Source of the DNA: Oleispira sp963933055
GTDB lineage: Bacteria; Pseudomonadota; Gammaproteobacteria; Pseudomonadales; Oceanobacteraceae
Assembly: GCA_963933055.1 (NCBI GenBank)
Contig: CAWVSY010000004.1
Coordinates: 27,177 to 91,176, forward strand
Reading direction: 5' to 3'
Length of the DNA: 64,000 nt
How positions within the stretch are numbered: position 1 is the stretch's first letter; each line of letters begins with the position of its first letter. This document shows positions 1 through 8,030 of the stretch, piece by piece. Below the pieces are notes generated by a model. The model searched no databases, had not been told where the DNA came from, and saw only the letters and a list, made by a program, of their open reading frames with translations. Made by a program: the position numbers and the translations under genes.

Positions 1-60
1 AGCTCAGCGATTGCATCCCTGCAATCGACGGCCTGAAAAATTAACTTCCAACGCTCATCG
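1..60. repeat. Dispersed palindromic repeat, copy 1 (left part outside window)
   Basis: This is the right half of an element that resembles the copy at 12257-12378. It shares the GCTC box, a hairpin with TCCC in the loop (arms 9-15 and 20-26), a GGCCT box and an AATTAACTTC end. The left half lies before the window. Together with the copy at 123-251 it fills the non-coding stretch 1-301; no gene is seen there. Confidence 0.7.
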
Positions 61-122
61 CGTACTTACTCTTTCATTTATTCTAAAGATCAGCACGCTA
101 TTTCAAATTTTATGGCTAACAG

Positions 123-251
123 CTTTCGCGTATCGGTATTAAGTATGTCGTTTCAGGCCGTCCCTTCCCATGGAAGGGAAGGCCGAGCCTATAGGGATAT
201 ATTCACGGCGTGCCGTAAAAGGACATACTCAATATCGATAGCAAGCGAAAG
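123..251. repeat. Dispersed palindromic repeat, copy 2
   Basis: A ~129-bp element with imperfect inverted ends: CTTTCGC near 123-129 faces GCGAAAG at 245-251. Inside these, TATCGGTATTAAGTATGTC is answered by the reverse complement of TATCGATATTGAGTATGTC. An internal hairpin has arms 162-168 and 172-178 around CAT. It is in the opposite orientation to copy 1, making a tail-to-tail pair like the one at 12257-12584. No transposase is encoded, so it is a MITE-like or REP-like element. Confidence 0.75.
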
Positions 252-301
252 TGATTTAAAAACAAAAACTGTCTCTGCTTTTGTTTCGAACAATTTAAAA
301 T

Positions 302-1930
302 CTAAAAACGACTCACACCAAAACTATTGCCCTGAAGAGAGCGATGTTTCTCTTCATCGCACATGTCTAATAGCATCATCAACAACTTTCGCGTATCACG
401 CGGATCGATTAAACCGTCATCCCAAATGCGCGCCGTACCAAACAAAGCCGTTGAACCCGCTTCTAATTTTGCCGCTGTCATTTGCTCAATCTGATCCAAC
501 ATCTTCTCGTCAGGCTCTTGCCCCATTTTCAGCTGCTTCTCTTCCGTCACAATGCGTAAAACTTTGCCCGCTTGCGCGCCACCCATCACCGCTGTTTTGC
601 TGTTTGGCCAAGCAAAAATAAATCGTGGATCCAAACCACGACCACACATCGCGTAATTACCCGCACCGTAAGATCCACCAATCACAATCGATATTTTAGG
701 CACACGTGCATTGGCAACCGCTTGCAACATTTTCGAGCCATGCTTAATGATGCCGCTCTTTTCAGAATCGGTGCCGACCATGAAACCCGTGGTATTGTGC
801 AAGAACAAAAGTGACACTTGGTTTTGATCACACAGCTGAATAAACTGCGCCGCTTTATTTGCACCCTTTGCCGTAATCGGGCCATTATTCCCAATGATGC
901 CTACCGCATGCCCTGCGATTTTGATAAACCCACACACCGTCTGAATATCAAAGTCAGGTTTAAAGTCTTGGAAGTTACTGCCGTCAGCAATACGCGCAAC
1001 GACTTCACGAACATCGTAAGGTTTCTTAGAATCGCACGGCACAATACCTAATAACTCATCAGCGCTGTACAGAGGTTCGTCATACATTTTTTCTGCACAA
1101 GATAATGGGCGAGGAGCAACTTGATCATTCCACGGAAGACCCGCCATTACTTCACGAGCAATACGCACACCATCGGCATCATCTTCGGCTAAATAATCTG
1201 CCGTACCGGCGTCATAAACATGCAACTCAGCACCCCCCAATTCTTCGTCCGTCGCAATCTCGCCAGTCGCCGCTTTTAACAACGGCGGTCCGGCTAAAAA
1301 CATTTTAGTTTTATTACGCACTGCAATAATAAAATCAGACAAACCCGGCTGATAAGCACCACCCGCTGTTGCGTTTCCATGCACAACCGTAATTTGTGGA
1401 ATGCCCGCCGCCGATAAACGCGCTTGGTTTGCAAACGCCTGCGCACCCGGAACAAAAACGTCTGTGGCGTACTGTAAATTAGCGCCACCCGATTCTGCCA
1501 AGGTAATAATGGGTAATTTATTCGCACGCGCAATTTCTTGAATGCGTAAGGTCTTATCCAAACCCGCAGGAGAAATAGTGCCACCTTTAATCGCGCTATT
1601 ATTGACCTGAATCATACAGCGTGCACCCGCCACATAACCGATACCCGCGATAATACCGCCACCCGCGCCACTGCCGTCTTTATCGTCATGCATCTTTAAA
1701 CCCGCTAAAGAACATAATTCTAAAAAGTTAGAACCGCCATCCAATAAAAGATTTAAACGTTCACGAGGTAACAGTTTTCCACGCTTACGAAATTTTTCTT
1801 TTGCTTGTTCTGCTTTCGCTAAAACCTTTTCTTCAACCGCACGAAATTCATCAATCGCAATCTGCATGGCAGCACAGTTATTGGCGAAGTCTTCACTATG
1901 AGTTTCTATTTCTGAGCTTAAAATCGCCAT
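302..1930 (-). CDS. Acyl-CoA carboxylase beta subunit (carboxyltransferase), AtuC/MccB-like
   Basis: A biotin-dependent carboxyltransferase subunit of 542 residues, the usual length of the geranyl-CoA, methylcrotonyl-CoA and propionyl-CoA carboxylase beta chains. The two crotonase-fold halves are recognisable: a glycine-rich stretch (GSGAGGGIIAGIGYVAG) around residues 85-102 and the C-terminal KISIVIGGSYGAGNYAMCGR segment. It transfers CO2 from carboxybiotin to an acyl-CoA in the cytoplasm. Its ATG overlaps the stop of the upstream atuA-like gene (TAATG), which implies translational coupling. AtuA next door favours a geranyl-CoA (acyclic terpene) or branched-chain role, but the substrate cannot be decided here. 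The biotin carboxylase partner is not in the window. Confidence 0.88.
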   Translation of the reverse strand: MAILSSEIETHSEDFANNCAAMQIAIDEFRAVEEKVLAKAEQAKEKFRKRGKLLPRERLNLLLDGGSNFLELCSLAGLKMHDDKDGSGAGGGIIAGIGYVAGARCMIQVNNSAIKGGTISPAGLDKTLRIQEIARANKLPIITLAESGGANLQYATDVFVPGAQAFANQARLSAAGIPQITVVHGNATAGGAYQPGLSDFIIAVRNKTKMFLAGPPLLKAATGEIATDEELGGAELHVYDAGTADYLAEDDADGVRIAREVMAGLPWNDQVAPRPLSCAEKMYDEPLYSADELLGIVPCDSKKPYDVREVVARIADGSNFQDFKPDFDIQTVCGFIKIAGHAVGIIGNNGPITAKGANKAAQFIQLCDQNQVSLLFLHNTTGFMVGTDSEKSGIIKHGSKMLQAVANARVPKISIVIGGSYGAGNYAMCGRGLDPRFIFAWPNSKTAVMGGAQAGKVLRIVTEEKQLKMGQEPDEKMLDQIEQMTAAKLEAGSTALFGTARIWDDGLIDPRDTRKLLMMLLDMCDEEKHRSLQGNSFGVSRF

Positions 1931-3825
1931 TACGCTGCCCCACTCCCACTGTTATTATTATTGATATTCTTATTGGTATTAGAAGGAATCGATTCGATTA
2001 ATGCCAGATATTCTGCTTCAGCCTGCTTGGCCATATCCAATGGAAGTGCAATTGGCATATCTAATAACTGCTGAGCCATGGCTTTACCTTGCGGATCAAT
2101 GCGCAAGCTCGCGATACCGCCTCCTCCGAGTGCTTGCTCTAACATCAGATTGAATGCATTCAAACCGGGTAATTCATACAGCTTCACATCACTATTTTTA
2201 CTCATGATATGAGACAAATAGTTGCGAATTTTTTCTGGCTGCACGGCCTGCTGAATATAAGGAAGATAAGTAGGATCACGCGCTAAAATGCCGATATTAC
2301 AGTGATCACCTTTATCACCACTGCGCGCCATCGCAAGATTGATAAGGGCTGTCGTTGCATTACATAAACTTGCATCTAAACCAACCACGTCATTATCATT
2401 AAGTAACGCCGTTGAATTTTTCACACCGTCGGCTAAACATTCACCCTGAGCAATGACCACAGAAGAAGATTGATCATTTAGCGTATACGACACTTCAATT
2501 TGATCTTTAGGCCATAAGAATGAAAATAAACGAATCATTGGGCTCGGCTTAGGACGACCGCCAACCAACCCCGTTAAACCCGGCGCCATCGCCGTAGCGG
2601 CTTGTGCAATTTCACGAGCAAAAATACCCAATGCTTTTTTATCTTGGTGGTGCGCCGCAATTTTAACCACAACCTCACGATTATTTAATGATTGAGAATG
2701 CTCACCGTAAGTTGTTTCACTGCCCAATACTTCAATATCGGTTGCCGTAAAATCTTCTAAACCCATGGCGTTAAAAATAAAGCTCACTCGTTCAATAATA
2801 CTTTCAGCAACACGCTGACCTTTCTCTACCGCCTGACGACCACCGATCATAAACGACGCATTACAGCGATAGCCATCCATATAAGTCGCGCTAACTTTGT
2901 AATGGTCTGAAGGCGCGCGACCTTTCGCACCCGAGACTAAAACATGATCATCATCGAGCTGTTCTAATTGAACTTGAGTAAAATCGCAGGTCACATCCGG
3001 TAATAAATATTGTGAAGGGTCGCCAATTTCATAAAGAACTTGTTCGCCTACGGTGCCAACAGAAATAAGACCTCCAGTACCTTTTGGCTTACTCACGATG
3101 AAAGAACCATCAGCGACACATTCAACAATTGGGAACCCCATATTGGCGTAACCCGCTTCTACCAATTGCCAGTCAGTAAAATTACCACCGGTGCATTGCG
3201 CACCACACTCAATCACATGCCCTGCTAAAGAACCTTGTGCAAGCTGATCATAATCTGTTTCAGACCAATCAAACTCATGCATTAATGGACCTAATACAAC
3301 CGCACTATCGACCACTCGACCGGTAATGACGATATCCGCACCGGCGTTCAATGCATCACGCACCGCACTGGCCCCTAAATAACTGTTTACGCTTAAACAC
3401 TGCTCAGGGAATTCTTCACCAGAAAACATTTCAACCACACCAGCATCAGCAAACTCTTTCTGGCGCTTAAGCAAATTATCCCCTTCAACCGCCGCCACTT
3501 TTAAATCGATACCCGCTTTATCGATGGCTGCTTGTAATGCGGCAACGCAACCTCGCACATTCACACCACCGGCATTGCTTACGACTTTGATGCCTTGCTC
3601 AGCAATCGGCTTCAGCAAGCGCTCTAAGGTCATTACAAAATCTGGTGCAAAACCTGCGTCAGGATTTTTCATGCGCGCGCCTGCCATAATCGACATCGTC
3701 ACTTCAGCAAGGTAATCAAATACCAAATAATCAATCTTGCCTTGCTTTACTAGTTGCTGAGCCGCCATTGAGGTATCACCCCAAAACGCCGATGCACAGC
3801 CAATGCGTACTTTCTTTTCAACCAT
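1930..3825 (-). CDS. atuA: AtuA-family protein (DUF1446), acyclic terpene utilisation
   Basis: A 631-residue protein matching AtuA: an N-terminal RIGCASAFWGDT start, then ITGRVVDSAVVLGPL and ECGAQCTGGNFTDW blocks typical of DUF1446, and a C-terminal domain with a MARSGDKGDHCNIGI motif. AtuA is required for citronellol/geraniol catabolism in Pseudomonas, but its chemistry is not established. The protein ends in an Asn/Gly-rich tail that looks dispensable. It is the first gene of a minus-strand operon with the carboxylase beta subunit, and divergent from a TetR regulator with a palindromic site between them. A general branched acyl-CoA pathway remains possible. Confidence 0.85.
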   Translation of the reverse strand: MVEKKVRIGCASAFWGDTSMAAQQLVKQGKIDYLVFDYLAEVTMSIMAGARMKNPDAGFAPDFVMTLERLLKPIAEQGIKVVSNAGGVNVRGCVAALQAAIDKAGIDLKVAAVEGDNLLKRQKEFADAGVVEMFSGEEFPEQCLSVNSYLGASAVRDALNAGADIVITGRVVDSAVVLGPLMHEFDWSETDYDQLAQGSLAGHVIECGAQCTGGNFTDWQLVEAGYANMGFPIVECVADGSFIVSKPKGTGGLISVGTVGEQVLYEIGDPSQYLLPDVTCDFTQVQLEQLDDDHVLVSGAKGRAPSDHYKVSATYMDGYRCNASFMIGGRQAVEKGQRVAESIIERVSFIFNAMGLEDFTATDIEVLGSETTYGEHSQSLNNREVVVKIAAHHQDKKALGIFAREIAQAATAMAPGLTGLVGGRPKPSPMIRLFSFLWPKDQIEVSYTLNDQSSSVVIAQGECLADGVKNSTALLNDNDVVGLDASLCNATTALINLAMARSGDKGDHCNIGILARDPTYLPYIQQAVQPEKIRNYLSHIMSKNSDVKLYELPGLNAFNLMLEQALGGGGIASLRIDPQGKAMAQQLLDMPIALPLDMAKQAEAEYLALIESIPSNTNKNINNNNSGSGAA

Positions 3826-3883
3826 ACTCAGTACCTAAAATTCACATACCTAAATGCATAACAGAATATCAATGACCAAGACT

Positions 3884-3901
3884 ACCAAGCAAGCGCTTGG
3901 T
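3884..3901. promoter_or_regulatory. Palindromic operator, probably for the TetR regulator
   Basis: ACCAAGC-AAGC-GCTTGGT is a perfect 7-bp inverted repeat with a 4-bp centre. It sits in the divergent region between atuA (start 3825, minus) and tetR (start 4013, plus). Sites of the AAGC-GCTT type are common for TetR-family repressors of fatty acid and terpene catabolism. The link to this regulator is an inference from position. Confidence 0.6.
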
Positions 3902-4012
3902 TTGTAAAGTATTCACTTCAGTGATATCTATATAAAAGAGCAAACATCTCTATAATAGCCAGCATCATCATGCGGCTCATGCTAGGGCCTTTTTATTTAT
4001 GCCCTTTTATCT

Positions 4013-4657
4013 ATGACAAAGGTATTTATGCCAAAGAACATCCCAAAACTGTCAGCTGATCATCAAGCGTTAATTGATGCCGGCACGGTGAATGCTCCCG
4101 ATAGCGCTAAAGGTCGCCTATTGCAGGCTGCCGCATCGCTCTTTAAAGAAAAAGGTTATGAGCGAACAACGGTCAGGGACTTAGGTAAAGCCGTTGGTAT
4201 TCAATCCGGTAGCTTGTTTCACCACTACCCCAATAAAGAAGCTATTTTGCGCGCAGTGATGGAAGAAACCATTCTTCTCAATACGGCTTTAATGCAAGCC
4301 GCTCTGGCACAAAGTAATGACCCTGCTGACAAAGTCCTAGCCCTAATTCGCTGCGAACTCGAATCGATACTCGGTACAACGGGGGCCGCAATGACGGTTC
4401 TGGTATACGAATGGCGATCACTTAAAGAAGAAAGTCAGCTACAAATTCTCAAGCTACGCGATACTTACGAAAACCTGTGGATAAGCACATTAGAAGAAGC
4501 AAAAGAAGCAGGATCGGTTACTATTGACCCTGCGATACTAAGGCGTTTATTGACAGGAGCGCTTAGCTGGACAGTCAATTGGTATCGGCAAGAAGGCGAT
4601 TTAACCATCGAAGAACTTGCTCAGATGGCACTTAGCCTTGCGGTTAAGCCAAATTAA
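4013..4657 (+). CDS. TetR/AcrR-family transcriptional regulator
   Basis: A 214-residue one-domain repressor. Residues ~32-78 form the TetR DNA-binding domain: helix one with AASLFKEKGYERTTVRDLGK and the recognition part GIQSGSLFHHYPNKEAIL. The rest is an all-alpha ligand-binding domain. It is divergent from the atuA-carboxylase operon, with the palindrome 3884-3901 between them, so it probably represses that operon and is released by an acyl-CoA or terpenoid ligand (inference). A second in-frame ATG at 4028 is an equally good start; neither has a strong ribosome-binding site. Confidence 0.85.
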   Translation: MTKVFMPKNIPKLSADHQALIDAGTVNAPDSAKGRLLQAAASLFKEKGYERTTVRDLGKAVGIQSGSLFHHYPNKEAILRAVMEETILLNTALMQAALAQSNDPADKVLALIRCELESILGTTGAAMTVLVYEWRSLKEESQLQILKLRDTYENLWISTLEEAKEAGSVTIDPAILRRLLTGALSWTVNWYRQEGDLTIEELAQMALSLAVKPN

Positions 4658-4762
4658 AGCTTTCATCCTATTAAATATTACAAATAAGCCATTGAATTTA
4701 ATCGGTTTTTTGTTAACTTATGCACGAATAAGCAAAGAGCCATGAATATCCTGAATTGCCTG

Positions 4763-4791
4763 TTGACAATATAGGCTCTACTCTGGATAAT
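4763..4791 (+). promoter_or_regulatory. Sigma-70 promoter of rpsT
   Basis: TTGACA (4763-4768) is followed after exactly 17 bp by GATAAT (4786-4791), 45 bp upstream of the rpsT start. The consensus -35 box and near-consensus -10 box fit a strongly expressed ribosomal protein gene. Confidence 0.8.
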
Positions 4792-4835
4792 TCACGCCCT
4801 TATTTTCAAGTTAATAATTCCCAAAGGAGCCGACT

Positions 4836-5102
4836 ATGGCAAATTCCGCTGGATCGAAAAAACGCGCACGCCAGGCTGTAGTACGTCGCTCTCGTAACGT
4901 AAGCCTTCGTTCTATGGTTCGTACTTCAATCAAGAAAGTACAAACTGGTATCGACGCAAACAGCTATGACGATGCACAAGCTGCATTGGTAAACGCTATG
5001 CCTTACATCGACAAGATGGTAAACAAAGGCATCTTGCACAAGAACAAAGCTGCTCGTACTAAGAGCCGTTTGAATGCTGCAGTTTTAGCGCTTAAAGCTT
5101 AA
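4836..5102 (+). CDS. rpsT: 30S ribosomal protein S20
   Basis: An 88-residue basic protein that binds 16S rRNA early in small-subunit assembly. It has the typical start MANSAGSKKRARQ, a basic alpha-helical body and the C-terminal HKNKAARTKSRLNAAV helix. The start is ATG behind a strong AAAGGAGC ribosome-binding site, rather than the poor start used for autoregulation in E. coli. It is monocistronic, with its own promoter (4763-4791) and a strong terminator (5162-5189). Confidence 0.98.
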   Translation: MANSAGSKKRARQAVVRRSRNVSLRSMVRTSIKKVQTGIDANSYDDAQAALVNAMPYIDKMVNKGILHKNKAARTKSRLNAAVLALKA

Positions 5103-5161
5103 TCTTCAGAATTCAACTTAAGACCCAATTTACTCAGCGGAGTGAATTTAGGACTTAAACA

Positions 5162-5189
5162 AAAAAACCAGCTTAGGCTGGTTTTTTTG
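5162..5189 (+). terminator. Rho-independent terminator of rpsT
   Basis: Stem AACCAGC (5166-5172), loop TTAG, stem GCTGGTT (5177-5183), then a T run to 5188. It lies 60 bp after the rpsT stop. Confidence 0.93.
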
Positions 5190-5216
5190 TGCCCATTATT
5201 TAGATCTTAAGCACCC

Positions 5217-5251
5217 ATTGCTTGATCAAATGATCTGATCAAATAAGCAAT
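5217..5251. promoter_or_regulatory. Nested inverted repeat upstream of the metal efflux operon
   Basis: ATTGCTT (5217-5223) pairs with AAGCAAT (5245-5251), and within it TTGATCA (5222-5228) pairs with TGATCAA (5236-5242). There is no T run, so it is not a classical terminator. Its place 80 bp before the first efflux gene suggests an operator; the cognate regulator is unknown. Confidence 0.4.
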
Positions 5252-5330
5252 CTTTGCACTCCCTTACTTGCCCACCCTGACTAAATATGGATTAATGGCC
5301 CATTATTCTGACATCAACTAGGTTTGCCCC

Positions 5331-5675
5331 GTGACAATAAAGCACCTTCTGGCGCTCTTTATTATTATCAGCAATACGCTTATTAATAGCGTATGGGCCT
5401 CCGTGCATCTTGTCGCCAGTGAACACAACAGCTTTGAAAGCCCACACTTACACATCGTCCCCGACCTAAAAACCTTACTCGATTTTGGCCAAGATATTGA
5501 TGATAGCAGCCAAGGTGAATCCGAAGAAACACACTTCCATGTTCTCACCGATTTAACGACTCAATACTCAGGATCCGATAGCCTAAAAGCCAGCTTAAAT
5601 ATTAGCAGCGCTATTACCAACTATCGCACACTCACTTACAGCCCCCCCATACCACCTCCCTCCTTATATTCATAA
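5331..5675 (+). CDS. Small secreted protein, CzcI-like, first gene of the efflux operon
   Basis: A 114-residue protein with a signal peptide (hydrophobic residues ~5-20, probable cleavage after SVWA). The mature part is small, carries several histidines and ends in a proline-rich YSPPIPPPSLYS tail. Position just before the outer membrane channel gene, plus size, His content and proline tail, resemble the CzcI-type small periplasmic proteins of cobalt-zinc-cadmium resistance operons, whose function is poorly known. The start codon is GTG with a weak ribosome-binding site. The similarity is of type and context; I cannot confirm homology. Confidence 0.6.
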   Translation: MTIKHLLALFIIISNTLINSVWASVHLVASEHNSFESPHLHIVPDLKTLLDFGQDIDDSSQGESEETHFHVLTDLTTQYSGSDSLKASLNISSAITNYRTLTYSPPIPPPSLYS

Positions 5676-5776
5676 ATACACGTTCTATCGACACTCCCAA
5701 TATACTTTTATTGAGTACAGCTTTTTAAATAGCTGTCATCGTTCATTAACATGGCATCACGCTATGTGGGATATTT

Positions 5777-7027
5777 ATGAAAAAATATTTAATACGAGCT
5801 CGCATGAGCTTACTGATCGTACTATGCAGTTTTTCTGCCGGTAGCTTTGCTGAAAACCAAAGCCGCTTCACGCTTAAAAAAGCACTACAGCTCACACTTG
5901 AGCATAATCCAAAACTCACACGCTACCCGCTTTATATCCGTCAGATAGAAGGCGAAATACAGCAAGCTAATAGCCTACCATCGCCAATGGCAGAGATTGA
6001 ATTAAGCAATAATGAAACAAGACTCACTCTCAGCCAAAGTTTCGAACTCGGTAATAAGCGTCAAAATCGAAGGGCGTTTAGTAATGCCAAACAGCAACAA
6101 CTGCACGCTGAATTCACCATCATTCGCTTAGATGTGCTGGCAGAAACCAGCCGCCGCTACTATCAACTGCTGGCCTTACAAAAGCAACAGAGCTTACAGA
6201 ATATTCGAATAGGTCAAGAAAAACGCGCACTAAAAATTATTAAGAAGCGCGCACAGGCTGGTATCGTTAGCCAAGCTGATGTGGCTAATATGGCACTGCG
6301 CTTAGCACGATCAAATACCACATTAAAACAATTACAATTCAGTATAGAAGGCGAAAGAATACGATTAGCCTCTATGTGGCTGAATGATGGCAGCGAACTA
6401 AAAAATGCCTTAGGTAAACTATCACAGCTACCAAAACTTCCCACTGAAGAACAGCTTTCACTATTAATTAATAAGCAGTTAGAACAGCTACCAGACTATC
6501 GTTTGCAGGTTGCCCTTTTACGACTAGCCGATAACCAACTGCAACTAGAGCAAGCCAATAGTCGCGCTGATATCAACTTAGGACTCGGTATATCCCACGA
6601 TCAAAATACCCACGATCCCTCCTTGGTATTCACGGCCGCCATGCCATTAAACTTTATGAATGTTTCCGGAGCCCCAAACCGCGGACGCATTAATAGTGCT
6701 TTAGCACAGCAGCAATTAAGCCTCGATAACATCGATATAAAACGCCGTGAGTTACGCATTGAATTAGCACGCATTCAACAAGCGTTAGCGAAAGATAGGT
6801 ACCTCGAAAAACAGATTACATCCCAGCTACTTCCTCTAGCCAGCGAAGTACTCAGCACAACTCAAAAAGCCTATCGCCAAGGACAATATACCGTTCGCCA
6901 ATGGATCGATGCACAAGGCCAAGTATTTAATTTAGAGCAGGACTTAATCAATAGCCAAGTCCGTATTTTCAACCAAGTATTAGAACTGGAACGCATTTTA
7001 GGCCAGTCAATTGTCAGCGCTCAATAA
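5777..7027 (+). CDS. czcC: Outer membrane efflux channel, TolC/CzcC family
   Basis: A 416-residue TolC-family protein forming the outer membrane exit duct of the tripartite metal pump. A signal peptide covers residues 1-25 (cleavage near SFAEN). The body is Gln-, Leu- and Ala-rich, with two repeats of long coiled-coil helices typical of OEP domains, for example RAGIVSQADVANMALRLARS and AYRQGQYTVRQWIDAQGQVF. Length matches CzcC (about 420). The adaptor gene follows after 10 bp and the RND pump after that. The name rests on family and operon order; the exact metal is not determined. Confidence 0.88.
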   Translation: MKKYLIRARMSLLIVLCSFSAGSFAENQSRFTLKKALQLTLEHNPKLTRYPLYIRQIEGEIQQANSLPSPMAEIELSNNETRLTLSQSFELGNKRQNRRAFSNAKQQQLHAEFTIIRLDVLAETSRRYYQLLALQKQQSLQNIRIGQEKRALKIIKKRAQAGIVSQADVANMALRLARSNTTLKQLQFSIEGERIRLASMWLNDGSELKNALGKLSQLPKLPTEEQLSLLINKQLEQLPDYRLQVALLRLADNQLQLEQANSRADINLGLGISHDQNTHDPSLVFTAAMPLNFMNVSGAPNRGRINSALAQQQLSLDNIDIKRRELRIELARIQQALAKDRYLEKQITSQLLPLASEVLSTTQKAYRQGQYTVRQWIDAQGQVFNLEQDLINSQVRIFNQVLELERILGQSIVSAQ

Positions 7028-7037
7028 GGATTTATTC

Positions 7038-7991
7038 ATGAAACATTTACAACAAATATCATCCACTCTCACTTTAATGCTATTGCTGCTAACCAGCAGC
7101 ATGAATGCCTATACCAATGAGATACATGATCAAAATTCTGATAAAGATGAACACGGCCATGAACATGAAGACGATCATCAAGAAGGCACGACAATCAACT
7201 CATACTTCATTCAAGCCTCAGGCATCAAGTCTGAAACAGCGGGTCCACAAACGTTAATTCAAACGGATACTTTATTTGGTGTGATTAGCCCAGTGCAAGA
7301 TCAGGTATTCCGATTGCATGCATCGTTTCCTAGCATGATTGAAAAAGTCTTTGTGCAAGTCGGCGATCACGTACAAAAAGGTCAAGCTTTAGCCCGCTTA
7401 ACCAACATTCAAACCTTGCAAAGCTACACCCTAAAAAGCCCATCAGCGGGAGAGGTAACGTCTCGTTTAGTCAATACTGGCGATCGTGTCGATGCTGAAG
7501 AAATATTAGTTATTAGCGATTTATCAAAAGTATGGGTTGATATGTCAGCTTTTCCAGAAAATATTGAGCGCTTACAAGTAGGTCAAAAAGCAAAGGTTTA
7601 TGACTTGCATGATCATGAAAAATCGATGGGTGAAATAAGCTACATAGCGCCAAAAATGTCTGGCGGACACATCGCGCGTGCCCGGGTAATTATTGATAAT
7701 AACCAAGGCCACTGGCGCCCAGGCATGCATGTAAAAGCCGATATTGAAATTGCTCGTAAAGTAGCTGCGCTCGCAGTAAAGGTCGACGCTCTGCAAAAAA
7801 TGGAAAATAAAACCGTTATTTTCGAGCGTAAAGGAAATACGTTTAGTACGCGTGAAATTGAAATAGGAGAAAAAGATAAACAGTGGATTGAAATTATATC
7901 CGGAATAGAAAAAGGCACAGAATACGTGAGTGAGAATAGCTTTTTAATCAAAGCAGACATTCTAAAAAGTGGAGCGAGTCATGACCATTAA
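7038..7991 (+). CDS. czcB: Periplasmic adaptor (membrane fusion protein), CzcB-like
   Basis: A 317-residue HlyD/CusB/CzcB-type adaptor that bridges the inner membrane RND pump and the outer membrane channel. The start is placed at ATG 7038 (MKHLQQI), behind AAGGA and giving a clean signal peptide; an earlier ATG at 7011 would overlap czcC and lacks a ribosome-binding site. Residues ~28-50 are rich in His and Asp/Glu (DEHGHEHEDDHQEG), a likely metal-binding stretch. A split barrel-sandwich (lipoyl-like) domain (VGDHVQKGQALARL, then SPSAGEVTSRLVNTGDRV) and a beta-barrel domain follow. It is shorter than Ralstonia CzcB (about 520). Confidence 0.87.
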   Translation: MKHLQQISSTLTLMLLLLTSSMNAYTNEIHDQNSDKDEHGHEHEDDHQEGTTINSYFIQASGIKSETAGPQTLIQTDTLFGVISPVQDQVFRLHASFPSMIEKVFVQVGDHVQKGQALARLTNIQTLQSYTLKSPSAGEVTSRLVNTGDRVDAEEILVISDLSKVWVDMSAFPENIERLQVGQKAKVYDLHDHEKSMGEISYIAPKMSGGHIARARVIIDNNQGHWRPGMHVKADIEIARKVAALAVKVDALQKMENKTVIFERKGNTFSTREIEIGEKDKQWIEIISGIEKGTEYVSENSFLIKADILKSGASHDH

Positions 7992-8030
7992 TAAAAAAAC
8001 CTCAATCGCACCGGCCTCGAGGAATAAATC

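Noticed and set aside
112..621. Plus-strand ORF of 169 codons starting in a repeat
   Set aside because: It begins inside repeat copy 2 and then runs antisense to the well-supported carboxylase gene; the translation shows no family features.
7011..7038. Start of the efflux adaptor at 7011
   Set aside because: It overlaps czcC and has no ribosome-binding site; ATG 7038 has AAGGA and yields a normal signal peptide.
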